64,000 nucleotides of DNA from Mycolicibacterium hodleri (GCF_025822245.1 NZ_JACKTL010000036.1:218542-282541), one strand, 5' to 3'; shown: positions 20,063-29,583, counted from the stretch's first letter. The notes: a model not told the origin generated them from the sequence alone. Numbers and translations: made by a program.

Positions 20063-21297
20063 CCCGTCTGCTGCATCTCAACGTGAACATCCTCAACGCC
20101 GGTGTCTTCGGCGGGTCCTGGCGGTTTCCCGGCACCGATGCCCTGGCGAGTTACGGCATCGAGCACTACACCGCGATCGCGAAGAAGGCGGAGGCCGCGA
20201 AGCTCGACGCGGTGTTCCTCGCCGACGGCCCCCTGCTGGATCCCAGCATCCGTCATCGCACCGGAAACAGCTTCGAACCCAGTACGGTGCTCGCACGCGT
20301 CGCCGCACGGACCGAGCGCATAGGCCTGATCGGAACGCTCTCGTCGTCGTACAACGATCCGGTCGAGATCGCCCGGCGCCTCGGTGATCTCGACTACGTC
20401 AGCGGCGGACGGTTCGGCTGGAACGTCGTCACCACCGCCGGACCGGTCGCCGCCCGCAACTTCGGGCGTCTGGACGAACCGGACCACGGCCTGCGGTACC
20501 ACCGGGCCGCAAGCGTCGTCGAGCAGGTCGTGGCAGCGTGGGACGGGCGCACCGAGCTCCGCTCGCCGCAGGGGCGTCCCGTCATCGTCCAGGCGGGCGG
20601 TTCCAGCGACGGCAAGCGGCTCGCGGCACGGGTGGGAGAAGTGATCTTCTCCGCCGACCAGGACATCGACAAGGCGCGGGCCTTCCGCACCGAATTGCGC
20701 CGCGGCGCCGCCAACTTCGGCCGCAATCCAGACGAGATCGTGGTCCTTCCCGGATTGTCGACGGTGCTCGGCAGCACCGAGGACGAGGCCGGACGGCGAC
20801 GCGAACTCCTCGACGACCTGCTCCCCGACGCCTACGCGCGCGACCGGCTGTCCGGGCAGCTCGGCTTCTCGGTCGACGGCCTTGCCGACGACGAGCCAAT
20901 CCCGACCGAACTGCTCCGCGACCCCACCGCGGCCGGTGGGTCGCAGACCTTCAACCGGGTGGTTCGCGACATCATCGACCGTGATCGACCGACACTCGGG
21001 CAACTGCTGAAGACGCTGTCCGGCGGTGGGGGACACCGCATCGTCGTCGGCACGCCGGAACGAATTGCCGACGACATCGAGCGCTGGTTCCGGACCGGAG
21101 CGGCCGACGGATTCAACGTCATGCCCGACGTCCTCCCGTCCGGCTTCGACGACTTCGCCGATCACCTCGTCCCCGAGCTGCGCCGGCGGGGCTTGTTCAG
21201 GACGGAGTACGACGGCACCACGCTGCGCGATCATCTCGGCATCGGGCTGCCCGTGGCTGGAGCAGTCGGCGATTCACCGTTGGTGAGCGCGACATGA
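20059..21297 (+). CDS. NtaA/SnaA/DszA-family FMNH2-dependent monooxygenase
   Basis: A 412-aa luciferase-like TIM barrel. It starts LLHLNVNIL, shows FLADGPLL, the TLSSSYNDPVEIARRLGDLD segment, SGGRFGWNVVTT, the QAGGSSDGKRLAA phosphate/flavin motif and a C-terminal GFNVMPDVLPSGFDDFADHLVPEL. All are diagnostic for the nitrilotriacetate/pristinamycin/dibenzothiophene-sulfone monooxygenase family. These enzymes hydroxylate next to a heteroatom and break C-N or C-S bonds, drawing FMNH2 from a partner reductase that is not encoded nearby. The GTG start overlaps the DszC-like gene; the stop overlaps the next gene by 4 bp. Confidence 0.85.
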   Translation: MTRLLHLNVNILNAGVFGGSWRFPGTDALASYGIEHYTAIAKKAEAAKLDAVFLADGPLLDPSIRHRTGNSFEPSTVLARVAARTERIGLIGTLSSSYNDPVEIARRLGDLDYVSGGRFGWNVVTTAGPVAARNFGRLDEPDHGLRYHRAASVVEQVVAAWDGRTELRSPQGRPVIVQAGGSSDGKRLAARVGEVIFSADQDIDKARAFRTELRRGAANFGRNPDEIVVLPGLSTVLGSTEDEAGRRRELLDDLLPDAYARDRLSGQLGFSVDGLADDEPIPTELLRDPTAAGGSQTFNRVVRDIIDRDRPTLGQLLKTLSGGGGHRIVVGTPERIADDIERWFRTGAADGFNVMPDVLPSGFDDFADHLVPELRRRGLFRTEYDGTTLRDHLGIGLPVAGAVGDSPLVSAT

Positions 21298-22208
21298 GCC
21301 CGGACGCACTGAAGGTCGTCGTCGAGCTCGCGGTGGGGGACGCGCCGTCGCACGTGTCCTTGGCCGACGCCGGTGCGATCGCCGCTGCTGCCGAACGCTC
21401 GGGCGTCACCGCGATCCGGCTCGTCGACCATGTCGGCGAGAACGGGGCCGTCGATCCCTCCGTGATCGCCGCCCATCTCGCTGGCAGGTATGCCGACATC
21501 GGGTGGTTGATCGACACACCGACCACCCACAACGCGCCGTACAACGTGGCCAGGCGCGTTCTGTCGATCGATCGTGCGACTGGCGGCAGGGCGGGTGTCG
21601 TGTTGCTCCCCGGCGTCGGAGACGAGGTGAGCGACGCCGCCGATCCGGACCCCGCCGCGACCGACCCGGCCGATCGCTGGGAGGAGTACGCGCGCATCCT
21701 CATCCGGCTGTGGGAGTCCTTCCCCGCGGCCGCTCTGGTCGGAGACCAGGAGGGCGCGGTCGTCGCCGACGACACCCTGATCCGTCCCGTCGACTTCGAT
21801 GGCCGCTTCTACCGCGTCGCCGGGCCACTGGACGGACCGTCATCGGTGCAAGGACGACCGGTCCTCGTCGCGACGCAACCGGCCTCGCTCGGGTGGTCGC
21901 GAGTCGCCAGCGTCGCCGACGTCGTCATCGTGGATGGCAACGAGATCGACTGCGCTGGAGTGGAATTGGAGGCGGCACTGGACGCCATGGGACGAAGCCG
22001 GGACGACGTTGCCCTGCTGGCGCGCATCGACTCGCCCGACGCGGTCCCGAAGCTGGCAGGGGTCGACGGGATCGTCGTGGCGATCGACGGCGGTGCACCC
22101 GCGATTCTCGACGCGATTCGGGCGGTCGCGCCGCGCACGTCACCTGGTCGGCGCCCAACACTGCGCGCCGAACTCGCCGTACCCCACCCCGAAGGGGCGC
22201 TCTCGTGA
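21294..22208 (+). CDS. Short luciferase-like monooxygenase-family protein
   Basis: A 304-aa divergent LLM protein. The central DIGWLIDTPTTHNAPYNVARRVLSIDRATGGRAG matches the region of NtaA-family enzymes that normally reads SGGR..NVVT, and FDGRFYRVAGPLDGP...QGRPVLVATQP matches their substrate-loop segment. The insertion region and C-terminal third typical of 410-440-aa members are missing. It could be a degenerate or regulatory partner of the adjacent full-length enzyme, or a genuine short enzyme. It overlaps both neighbours by 4 bp, so it is translated as part of the operon. Confidence 0.65.
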   Translation: MSPDALKVVVELAVGDAPSHVSLADAGAIAAAAERSGVTAIRLVDHVGENGAVDPSVIAAHLAGRYADIGWLIDTPTTHNAPYNVARRVLSIDRATGGRAGVVLLPGVGDEVSDAADPDPAATDPADRWEEYARILIRLWESFPAAALVGDQEGAVVADDTLIRPVDFDGRFYRVAGPLDGPSSVQGRPVLVATQPASLGWSRVASVADVVIVDGNEIDCAGVELEAALDAMGRSRDDVALLARIDSPDAVPKLAGVDGIVVAIDGGAPAILDAIRAVAPRTSPGRRPTLRAELAVPHPEGALS

Positions 22209-23410
22209 CCGTGGTCGAGAACCAGCCGGACGTCGACCTCACCGTCGTAAGCATCCTGGCGGCCGTTCGGCCCGCGCTGGACCGCATCGGCGCCACCGCA
22301 CGGACGCGGGAGGACACCCGCGACTACGCCCACGACGACGTTCGGGAGCTGGCGGCCCACGGCATCGGGCTGACCGGAATCGCCCGCCACGAGGGTGGGG
22401 CGGGCGGGAGCGTTCGCGACGTCGTCGACCTGGTCATCGCGATTGCCCGCGCCGACTCGAACGTCGCGCAGGCGCTGCGTCCGACCTTCCTGGTGGCCCA
22501 CCAGATCGCCGAACGGGAAGACGTCCCGTTGCGGGCCGTCAACCTCGAAAGACTGCGCAACGGAGCACTATTCGCCGGAACCGCCAACGAGCGCAACGGC
22601 GGTGCCAGCGGCAGTGTGTCGACCACGGCCAGACCGGTCGACGGAGGCTATGTGGTCAACGGCCGCAAGTACTACTCGACCGGCGGCCTGTACGCGTCCT
22701 ACCTCTCCACGCAGGCGACCACCGACGACGGCACCGTCGTGAGCTTCACCGTGCCCGTCGACCGCGCAGGCGTCCGACGACACGACGACTTCGACGCCAT
22801 CGGGCAGCGCCTCACCCAAAGTGGATCCACCGAACTCACCGACGTTCAGGTGTTCGACGACGAGGTGTCGATCGTCGGGGAGTCCACCCCGGACAACCCG
22901 TGGCGCGGCTCCTTCCCGCAGCTGTATCTCGCTGCGGTACAGGCGGGTATTGCGGCGCGTGCACTGGACGACGCGGTGTTCTTCGCCAGGGAGAAGGGGC
23001 GCCCGATCAAACACAGCAGCGCTTCCCAGAGCGTCGCCGATCCCTACGTCCGCGAGACCGTTGGGGAAATCGCGGCTCGCGCTCAGACAGCGCGAGCAGT
23101 CGTGCTGATCGCCGCCGAAGCGCTACAGGATCAACGCGGCCTACGTGGCGAGGAGGCCCGCCGGGTCGGCGCCGAGTCCGCAGTGACGGTCGCACAGGCA
23201 GGGGTCACGGCCATCGAGTCCGCACTGCGGGCGGCCGAACTGCTCTTCGACGTCGGGGGCGGGTCGATCACCGACCGCGATCTCGGCTTCGATCGTCACT
23301 GGCGCAACGCCAGGACCGCGGCCAATCACAATCCGCGCCAATGGAAACTCGCCGTCGCCGGTGCCCACCACCTCACCGGCGAAGAACCGCCCACCAGCGG
23401 ACTCTTTTGA
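22205..23410 (+). CDS. DszC-like flavin-dependent monooxygenase (second copy type)
   Basis: A 401-aa acyl-CoA dehydrogenase-fold oxygenase with GRKYYSTGGLYASYL, GQRLTQSGSTELTDV and HWRNARTAANHNP, the same three signatures as the protein at 18833-20062. The two are clearly homologous but not recent duplicates. Like that protein it would be a flavin-dependent heteroatom oxygenase supplied with reduced FMN. The GTG start at 22205 overlaps the preceding stop; a 40-bp gap follows before the first aldo/keto reductase. Confidence 0.78.
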   Translation: MTVVENQPDVDLTVVSILAAVRPALDRIGATARTREDTRDYAHDDVRELAAHGIGLTGIARHEGGAGGSVRDVVDLVIAIARADSNVAQALRPTFLVAHQIAEREDVPLRAVNLERLRNGALFAGTANERNGGASGSVSTTARPVDGGYVVNGRKYYSTGGLYASYLSTQATTDDGTVVSFTVPVDRAGVRRHDDFDAIGQRLTQSGSTELTDVQVFDDEVSIVGESTPDNPWRGSFPQLYLAAVQAGIAARALDDAVFFAREKGRPIKHSSASQSVADPYVRETVGEIAARAQTARAVVLIAAEALQDQRGLRGEEARRVGAESAVTVAQAGVTAIESALRAAELLFDVGGGSITDRDLGFDRHWRNARTAANHNPRQWKLAVAGAHHLTGEEPPTSGLF

Positions 23411-23450
23411 ATCCCATTGGGCACCAACACATCGTAATGAAGGGACTGTC

Positions 23451-24479
23451 ATGACGTTCGATACCGACCGGGTGCTGGGTCGCACGGGAGTGCGGGTCAC
23501 GCCGCTGACCTTGGGCACCATGAACTTCGGGCGCTGGCAGGACGAGGCCGAGAGCATCCGGATCATCGGCGCGGCCCTCGATGCCGGCATCACCTCGATC
23601 GACACCGCGGACGTCTACGCCCAGGGTGTCTCCGAGGAGATCGTCGGCAAGGCCATCACGGGCCGTCGTGACGAGGTCTTCCTGGCGACCAAGTTCCATG
23701 GGCAGATCGGGACGGATCGACGATCGGCGGGGAACTCGCGGCGGTGGATCACCCACGCGGTCGAGGACAGTTTGCGTCGGCTCGGCACCGATGCCGTCGA
23801 TCTGTACCAAGCGCATCGGCCAGATCCCCACACCAGCCTGCTCGAGACGCTGCAGACCCTCAACGACCTGATCCGCCAAGGCAAGATCCGGTACTACGGA
23901 ACGTCGGTGTTCCCGGCGCACCTCCAGGTCGAAGCCCACTGGCTGGCCGAGAAGTACGGACTCATCGCCCCGCATACCGAACAACTGCCGTACTCGTTGC
24001 TGGTACGCGGCGCCGAGCGGGAGGTGTTCCCGGTCGTCCGCCAGTACGGCGTCGGAGTCCTGTCCTACGGTCCGCTGGCGGCAGGCTGGTTGTCGGGCAA
24101 GTATCGGGTCGGCGCCGATCAACCGGAGTCGGCTCGCGCAGAGCTGATTCCGGGTCGCTTCGACGTGACGTCCCGGCGGAACCAGCGAAAGCTGGCTGCC
24201 GCCGACGCGCTCGCCACGCTCGCCGAGGACAACGGGCTGACCCTCGTCGAGCTGTCCGTTGCGTTCGCGCTCAACCATCCCGCGATCAGCAGTGTGATCA
24301 TCGGGCCTCGCACCCAGGAGCATCTCGAGACCTACCTCAAGGCGTCAACCGTCCAGCTGAGTGACGACGTCCTCGATCGAATCGACGAGATCGTCGAGCC
24401 GGGAACGCAATTCCACGATCGCGACACCGGCCGTGACACCCCGTCGCTGCAGCCCGCCGCACTCCGCCGCAATCAGTGA
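23451..24479 (+). CDS. Aldo/keto reductase
   Basis: A 342-aa (alpha/beta)8 NADPH-dependent reductase. The catalytic Asp and Tyr lie in SIDTADVYAQG, Lys in FLATKFHG, and His in LYQAHRPDPHTS. The C-terminal cofactor segment VIIGPRTQEHLETYL is present. It probably reduces a carbonyl product released by the upstream oxygenases. The ribosome site AAGGGA precedes ATG 23451. It follows the DszC-like gene after 40 bp and precedes a second aldo/keto reductase, suggesting two related carbonyl substrates or sequential steps. Confidence 0.88.
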   Translation: MTFDTDRVLGRTGVRVTPLTLGTMNFGRWQDEAESIRIIGAALDAGITSIDTADVYAQGVSEEIVGKAITGRRDEVFLATKFHGQIGTDRRSAGNSRRWITHAVEDSLRRLGTDAVDLYQAHRPDPHTSLLETLQTLNDLIRQGKIRYYGTSVFPAHLQVEAHWLAEKYGLIAPHTEQLPYSLLVRGAEREVFPVVRQYGVGVLSYGPLAAGWLSGKYRVGADQPESARAELIPGRFDVTSRRNQRKLAAADALATLAEDNGLTLVELSVAFALNHPAISSVIIGPRTQEHLETYLKASTVQLSDDVLDRIDEIVEPGTQFHDRDTGRDTPSLQPAALRRNQ

Positions 24480-24512
24480 CCACCAGACACCTACGGAAAG
24501 GCACCCGACCAC

Positions 24513-25544
24513 ATGTCCTTCGGAACCTTCGAAACCACGTACGCCGCGGCCGATGCCCGGTACGAGACCATCCCGTATCGGCGATCCGGCCGGTCGGGCC
24601 TGGACCTGCCGGCCTTCTCCTTCGGGTTGTGGCAGAAGTTCGGCACCGACTATCCGTTCGAGACGCAGCGCGAGATCATCCTGCATGCCTTCGATCTCGG
24701 CATCACGCATTTCGACAACGCCGACCGCTACGGTCCGCCGCACCGTGCCGCGCAGCAGAACTTCGGACGGGTGCTGGCGAAGGACCTCTCGAGGTACCGC
24801 GACGAGATCATCCTGTCCACCAAGGCCGGCGGCCCCATCGGGCCGAGCCCCTACCTGGTGGGCGGCTCCCGCAAGTCGCTGTTGACCTCGCTCGAGCACA
24901 GTCTGCGCGATCTCGGCACCGACTACGTCGACGTCTTCTACAGCCACCGACCCGATCCCTCCACGCCACTCGAGGAGACCGTCGGTGCGCTGGTTTCGGC
25001 CGTGGAGCAGGGCAAGGCGCTCTACGTCGGCATCTCGAACTACCAGCCCGATCGCACCCACCAGGCCGCGGTGCTGCTGGCCGACGCCGGCGTCCCCCTG
25101 CTGGTCCACCAGCCCCGCTACTCGATCTTCGACCGGAGCGTCGAACAGAACGGCCTGCTCGCCTTGGCGCGCGAGGACGGGTTCGGGCTCGTCGTGTATT
25201 CGCCTCTCGCGCAGGGCTTGTTGACCAACAAGTACCTGGACTCCATTCCCGACGACGCACGAGCGGTCAACAGCACGTTCCTCGCCCCCGACGTCATCAC
25301 CGACACCTACCGTCAGCGAACCGCCGAACTCAACAAGGTCGCCGAGGCGCGGGGACAGTCCCTGGCCCAGCTCGCCCTGCAGTGGGTATTGCGCGACCCC
25401 ACGGTGACCTCGGCGCTGGTGGGCGCAAGCTCGACGTGGCAGCTCGACCACAACGTCAAGGCGCTCGACTTCCCGCCGCTGACCGACGAGGAGTTGGCCC
25501 TCGTCGACGAGCACGGCGTGCACGGGACCGGGCTGAACCTCTGA
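24513..25544 (+). CDS. Aldo/keto reductase (YghZ/Kv-beta-like)
   Basis: A 343-aa aldo/keto reductase. The tetrad is visible in THFDNADRYGPP (Asp, Tyr), ILSTKAGG (Lys) and VFYSHRPDPSTP (His). The mid-segment LVVYSPLAQGLLTNKYL and C-terminal SALVGASSTWQLD are typical of the AKR14 / L-glyceraldehyde 3-phosphate reductase-like group. It shares only family-level similarity with the reductase immediately upstream. ATG 24513 is preceded by GAAAGG. One base separates its stop from the next ATG, so it stays in the operon. Confidence 0.88.
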   Translation: MSFGTFETTYAAADARYETIPYRRSGRSGLDLPAFSFGLWQKFGTDYPFETQREIILHAFDLGITHFDNADRYGPPHRAAQQNFGRVLAKDLSRYRDEIILSTKAGGPIGPSPYLVGGSRKSLLTSLEHSLRDLGTDYVDVFYSHRPDPSTPLEETVGALVSAVEQGKALYVGISNYQPDRTHQAAVLLADAGVPLLVHQPRYSIFDRSVEQNGLLALAREDGFGLVVYSPLAQGLLTNKYLDSIPDDARAVNSTFLAPDVITDTYRQRTAELNKVAEARGQSLAQLALQWVLRDPTVTSALVGASSTWQLDHNVKALDFPPLTDEELALVDEHGVHGTGLNL

Positions 25545-25545
25545 C

Positions 25546-26610
25546 ATGACCAGCGTCGCGACCCACCGAATCGGAGCGGGCGTCGAGGACGGTCGCGCGT
25601 TCCGGTTGGGCTTCCTGCTTCACCTCGACCGAGACGTGCCGCCCGCCCAGGCCTACCGCGACGCAGTGGACCTTTTCGTCGCTGCAGAGGCCTTGGGGTA
25701 TGACTCCGGATGGGTGATCCAACGCCACTTCCGGCAGGGAAACGAACACGTGTCCGCCCCGCTGGTGGTGTTGGCGTCGATTGCCGAGCGCAGCAGCAGG
25801 ATTCGACTGGGGACGGGCGTTCTGGTGCTGCCGCTCGAGGATCCGCTCAAGGTGGCCGAGGACGCCGCGACGTTGGACGAGATCAGCGGTGGGCGCTTGG
25901 AGCTGGGCGTTGGCTCGGGTCCGTTCGCCGGGGCGTGGGAAGCGTTCGGAAAGGATCTGGGCGACAGACATCGCACCTTCGACGACTCGGTGGACCGTCT
26001 GCATCACGTCCTGAACGGCGGAGCCCTCAACCGAGCGGGGGAGGTCCTGCACCCACCGGGTAGTGGAGTCCGTCGGCGTCTCTGGCAGGCCATCTCGGCT
26101 GACCCGACGCAATCCCACCGGGCCGCCGAGCGGGTGGCGACAGCCGCGGACGGGCTGCAACTCTCGCGCGCCACCGCCTGGCAGAACGGCACGGTCGAGG
26201 AGGCGCAGATCCGGCAGGCCGACGTCATCGCCACCTACCGCGCCGCATGGTCGGATGCCTCGACGTCTCCACGCGTGCAAGTCTCCCGGGCGGTGTACCC
26301 CCACCCGGATCGGGCCGAAGCCGTTCGGCTGGTCACTCCCGGGGTGCGCCGCTGGCAGAGCTGGAGCACTCATGGCGACCCGAGGCGCACCGACACCGTC
26401 GAGGAGTACCTGGCCACCGATCACGCCCTTGTCGGACCCAGTGCGGCACTGGCCGACGAGCTCGCCGCCGATCCCGCCCTACGCAACGTCACGGACCTTC
26501 TCGTCAGCTTCGTCCCCGGAGTGCCCGACCACGCCGAACACCTTCGGCTGCTCGAGGACACGGCGCGTGACCTGGCCCCGCGCCTCGGATGGCGGCCAGC
26601 GATCCGATGA
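25546..26610 (+). CDS. Luciferase-like flavin-dependent monooxygenase
   Basis: A 354-aa LLM protein of the bacterial luciferase subgroup. FRLGFLLHLDR starts the barrel, AEALGYDSGWVIQRHF follows, then RIRLGTGVLVLPLEDPLKVAEDAATLDEISGGRLELGVGSGP, the standard luciferase block. Its closest visible relatives are LLM oxidoreductases paired with organosulfur or FMN-oxygenase clusters. The substrate is unknown. It starts 1 bp after the second aldo/keto reductase and ends with an ATGA overlap into the last oxygenase. Confidence 0.78.
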   Translation: MTSVATHRIGAGVEDGRAFRLGFLLHLDRDVPPAQAYRDAVDLFVAAEALGYDSGWVIQRHFRQGNEHVSAPLVVLASIAERSSRIRLGTGVLVLPLEDPLKVAEDAATLDEISGGRLELGVGSGPFAGAWEAFGKDLGDRHRTFDDSVDRLHHVLNGGALNRAGEVLHPPGSGVRRRLWQAISADPTQSHRAAERVATAADGLQLSRATAWQNGTVEEAQIRQADVIATYRAAWSDASTSPRVQVSRAVYPHPDRAEAVRLVTPGVRRWQSWSTHGDPRRTDTVEEYLATDHALVGPSAALADELAADPALRNVTDLLVSFVPGVPDHAEHLRLLEDTARDLAPRLGWRPAIR

Positions 26611-27932
26611 CTGGCCTCCACCTGTTCGTCTCCCTGATGACGCCGGGGCATTTCCGCCACTCCTGGCGGCTGCCGCACGCCGATCCGCTCGCCCACGTCG
26701 ACGTCGACCACTTCACCCGGCTCGCGAGGATCGCCGAGAAGGCGACGATCGACGGCGTGTTCCTGGGGGACGGGCCCGCATTGGGTAGTGAGATTGGTGA
26801 AGCGCCGGGGACGGGTTTGGATCCGCTCGTCCTGCTCGGCCATCTGGCGGCGACGACGACGAACATCGGCGTGGTGATCACGAGCTCGACGACGTACAAC
26901 TCGCCGTACAACCTGGCCCGCCGGTTCCAGGCGCTCGATCACGTCACCAAGGGTCGTGCGGCGGTCAACATAGTGACCACCGGGACATCCTCTGCCGCAG
27001 CGAACTTCGGTCTGACCGCCCACCCCGACAAGGACACTCGGTACCGCAGGGCCTGGGAGTTCCTCGACGTGGTCACGCGATTGTGGGACAGCTGGGAGCC
27101 GGGTTGGCTCGTCGCGGACAAGGTGGCCGGCCGGTACGCCGACGCCTCGAAGGTTCGGGCCATCGATCACGACGGTGAGTTCTTCTCCGTCGCCGGACCT
27201 CTGCCCGTACCGCCGGGCCCGCAGGGACGTCCGGTGGTCGTGCAGGCCGGCGGATCCGAGGGCGGTTTGAGGTTGGCCGGGGAGTTCGCCGACGTCGTGT
27301 TCACCGCGGCCCAGACCAAGGCGAAGGCCGTGGCCTTCCGCGACGACATCCGACGGCGGGCCACTGCCGCCGGCCGGCAACCAGACGACGTCAAGGTGTC
27401 GCTGGGTGTGGTGGTGCTCGTCTCCGCGAGCGCGGCCGACGCCCACGCCCGCGCCGAGCAGCTCACGGCGACGCTGCCGATCGCGCGCCTCACCGATGAC
27501 CTCCTCGTAAACCTCGGCCTCTCCACGGGTTCGTTCGGTCCGGATGATCCCATCTGCGCGTCCGACTTGCCGGATACGCCTGCGGGGCAGGCCTTCTCGA
27601 CGGGGTTCAGTGCGGCGATCAGGGCGTTGATCGCGGAGGGTCCGCGCACACCGCGGGAACTCGTCGTCATGGCCGCCGGCGGCTCGGGGCATCGGCTGCT
27701 GGTGGGCTCGGCCGAGCAGGTCGCCGACGATCTGGAGTCGTGGTATCGAGCGGGCACGGCTGACGGGTTCACCATCATGCCTGCCGAGGCCGTCGTCGAC
27801 GTGGAGAACTTCGCCACCCTCGTCGTCCCGCTCCTGCAGCAGCGAGGGCTGTTCCGTCGCGAGTACCCGGCGTCGACCCTGCGGGAGCGGCTCGGCTTGC
27901 CGTTGGCCGTCAGGGCGTCCGGTAGTCGATGA
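26607..27932 (+). CDS. NtaA/SnaA/DszA-family FMNH2-dependent monooxygenase
   Basis: A 441-aa full-length NtaA-type oxygenase. It has HLFVSLMTPGHF, VFLGDGPA, STTYNSPYNLARRFQALDH, GRAAVNIVTT, VVVQAGGSEGGLRLA and the C-terminal DGFTIMPAEAVVDVENFATLVVPLL. It is a second, more typical copy beside the enzyme at 20059 and would cleave a C-N or C-S bond using FMNH2. ATG 26607 overlaps the upstream stop (ATGA); an in-frame ATG at 26589 is less likely. Its 3' end overlaps the convergent alcohol dehydrogenase by 23 bp, which marks the end of the operon. Confidence 0.85.
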   Translation: MTGLHLFVSLMTPGHFRHSWRLPHADPLAHVDVDHFTRLARIAEKATIDGVFLGDGPALGSEIGEAPGTGLDPLVLLGHLAATTTNIGVVITSSTTYNSPYNLARRFQALDHVTKGRAAVNIVTTGTSSAAANFGLTAHPDKDTRYRRAWEFLDVVTRLWDSWEPGWLVADKVAGRYADASKVRAIDHDGEFFSVAGPLPVPPGPQGRPVVVQAGGSEGGLRLAGEFADVVFTAAQTKAKAVAFRDDIRRRATAAGRQPDDVKVSLGVVVLVSASAADAHARAEQLTATLPIARLTDDLLVNLGLSTGSFGPDDPICASDLPDTPAGQAFSTGFSAAIRALIAEGPRTPRELVVMAAGGSGHRLLVGSAEQVADDLESWYRAGTADGFTIMPAEAVVDVENFATLVVPLLQQRGLFRREYPASTLRERLGLPLAVRASGSR

Positions 27933-28977
27933 CGACGCGGCCGTCGATCTGTCCGCGTTCCATGCGGCCGAACACGTCGTTGATCTCGTCGAGGCGCGCG
28001 CTGGCCACCGTCGGGTGGATCAGCCCGCGCGCGTAGAAGTCGAGCGCCTCGACCATGTCCTGGCGGGTGCCGACGATGGAGCCCCGGATCGTCAGGCCCT
28101 TGAGCACGATGTCGAAGATCGGCGCCGGAAAGTTGCCGGGCGGCAGCCCGTTGAACACGATGGTGCCGCCGCGGCGGGCCAAGCCGATCGCCTGCCCGAA
28201 GGCCTGCGGGTGCACGGCGGTGACCAGCACTCCGTGCACGCCTCCGGTGGCTTTCTGCACCTCGGCCACCACGTCGCTGGTGGCGGCGTTGACGACGACT
28301 TCGGCGCCGAAGCTGGTCGCCAGGGCGAGCTTGGCGTCGTCGACGTCGACGGCGACCACGCGCAGTCCCATCGCCCGTGCGTACTGCACGGCGATGTGGC
28401 CGAGCCCGCCGATGCCGGAGATCGCGACCCACTGGCCGGGCCGGGTGTCGGTCACCTTCAGGCCCTTGTAGACGGTCACGCCCGCGCACAGGATGGGTGC
28501 TATCTCCAGTGGGTCGACGCCGTCCGGGATCCGGGGGGCGTAGGCGGCGTTGACGAGCATGTAGCTGCCAAAGCTGCCGTTGACGCTGTAGCCGCCGTTC
28601 TGCTGGCTCTCACACAGTGTCTCCCAACCGGTGCGGCAGTATTCGCAGCTTCCGCACGCCGACCAGAGCCAGGCGTTGCCGACCTTGTCGCCGATCTTCA
28701 GGTCGTTCACGCCGTCGCCTTGGGCGACGACGCTGCCGTAGCCCTCGTGGCCGGGGATGAACGGGGGTGCCGGCTTGACCGGCCAATCCCCATGTGCGGC
28801 ATGCAGATCGGTGTGACAGACGCCCGAGGTCTCCAGCTTCACCAGTGCCTCGCCGTACCCGGGCGTGGGTAGTTCGACGTCTCGAACCTCAAGCGGAGCA
28901 CCAAATGTGGTGACCACCGCGGCGCGCATCACGTCGACGGTCCGCGGTGTGGTCGGTGAATCGAGCGTCTGAGTCAT
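27910..28977 (-). CDS. Zinc-dependent alcohol dehydrogenase (AdhP/AdhA type)
   Basis: A 355-aa medium-chain dehydrogenase that interconverts primary alcohols and aldehydes with NAD(H). Catalytic zinc ligands are in SGVCHTDLHA and GHEGYG. All four structural-zinc cysteines are present in ACGSCEYCRTGWETLC. The cofactor motif is GIGGLGHIAVQYA. It starts at 28977 and ends 23 bp inside the convergent oxygenase gene. It differs from the adhC gene at 38204, which belongs to the NADP-dependent cinnamyl-alcohol type. Nothing obvious links it to either accessory pathway. Confidence 0.9.
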   Translation of the reverse strand: MTQTLDSPTTPRTVDVMRAAVVTTFGAPLEVRDVELPTPGYGEALVKLETSGVCHTDLHAAHGDWPVKPAPPFIPGHEGYGSVVAQGDGVNDLKIGDKVGNAWLWSACGSCEYCRTGWETLCESQQNGGYSVNGSFGSYMLVNAAYAPRIPDGVDPLEIAPILCAGVTVYKGLKVTDTRPGQWVAISGIGGLGHIAVQYARAMGLRVVAVDVDDAKLALATSFGAEVVVNAATSDVVAEVQKATGGVHGVLVTAVHPQAFGQAIGLARRGGTIVFNGLPPGNFPAPIFDIVLKGLTIRGSIVGTRQDMVEALDFYARGLIHPTVASARLDEINDVFGRMERGQIDGRVVIDYRTP

Positions 28978-29055
28978 GATGCGAACCTATGTCGCCTGCG
29001 GGCGACGCCGATGGAGTCCAAAGACCCTTCTTCCCAACCGCGGTGACCGGAACTC

Positions 29056-29583
29056 CTAGTCCCGTCCGAACGTCATCCGGGACAGCATCCGGTCTCGCAG
29101 CGTCAGCGTGTGAAGCAGCACCGCGCTGACGTGAGCGATGATCACGACCACCAACAGGTACGCCAGTACCGAATGGGTCTGCCGTAGCGCGAAGAAGACG
29201 TCGGCGTCGGCGGGTGCGATGCGGGGCAGCCGGAACAGGCCGAACACCTCGACGGGTCGACTCTCCGCCGACACCATCGCCCAGCCGACGAGCGGCTGCG
29301 CCAGCAGCAGGGCGTACATCGACAGCTCGGAGCCGACGACGAGGGCGTGCTCGAACCCGCCGACCGTGTCCGGCAGGGGTGGAGTGCGATGGGTGAACCG
29401 GTTGGCCGCGCGGACCACGACGACCACCAGGATGACGACGCCCAGCGTCATGTGCACACCGACCAACGCCGCATAGGAGTCCAGCGAGTTCACCATCACG
29501 AACCCGACGAGCAGCGCAGAGAACACCAGCAGTGCGGTCAGCCAGTGCAGGAGGCGGGTCCGCAGCGGATAGCGGATGGTCAT
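29056..29583 (-). CDS. Cytochrome b561-family membrane protein
   Basis: A 175-aa protein with four hydrophobic spans and histidines in positions expected for two b hemes: LLHWLTA (span 1), VHMTLGVV (span 2), QTHSVLAY and IAHVSAVLLH (spans 3-4). It resembles prokaryotic CybB/YceJ cytochromes, which pass electrons from quinol across the membrane. ATG 29583 overlaps the stop of the Tat-exported catalase-like gene by 4 bp, so the two are coupled; it probably supplies electrons to that peroxidase. The coupling is seen; the electron-transfer role is inferred. Confidence 0.85.
   Translation of the reverse strand: MTIRYPLRTRLLHWLTALLVFSALLVGFVMVNSLDSYAALVGVHMTLGVVILVVVVVRAANRFTHRTPPLPDTVGGFEHALVVGSELSMYALLLAQPLVGWAMVSAESRPVEVFGLFRLPRIAPADADVFFALRQTHSVLAYLLVVVIIAHVSAVLLHTLTLRDRMLSRMTFGRD

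Noticed and set aside
12199..23410. Reading the acyl-CoA dehydrogenase-fold genes as fatty-acid beta-oxidation enzymes
   Set aside because: They lie among luciferase-like monooxygenases, two carry DszC-type motifs (GQRxTxSGT, HWRNAR), and no thiolase, hydratase or CoA ligase gene is nearby.
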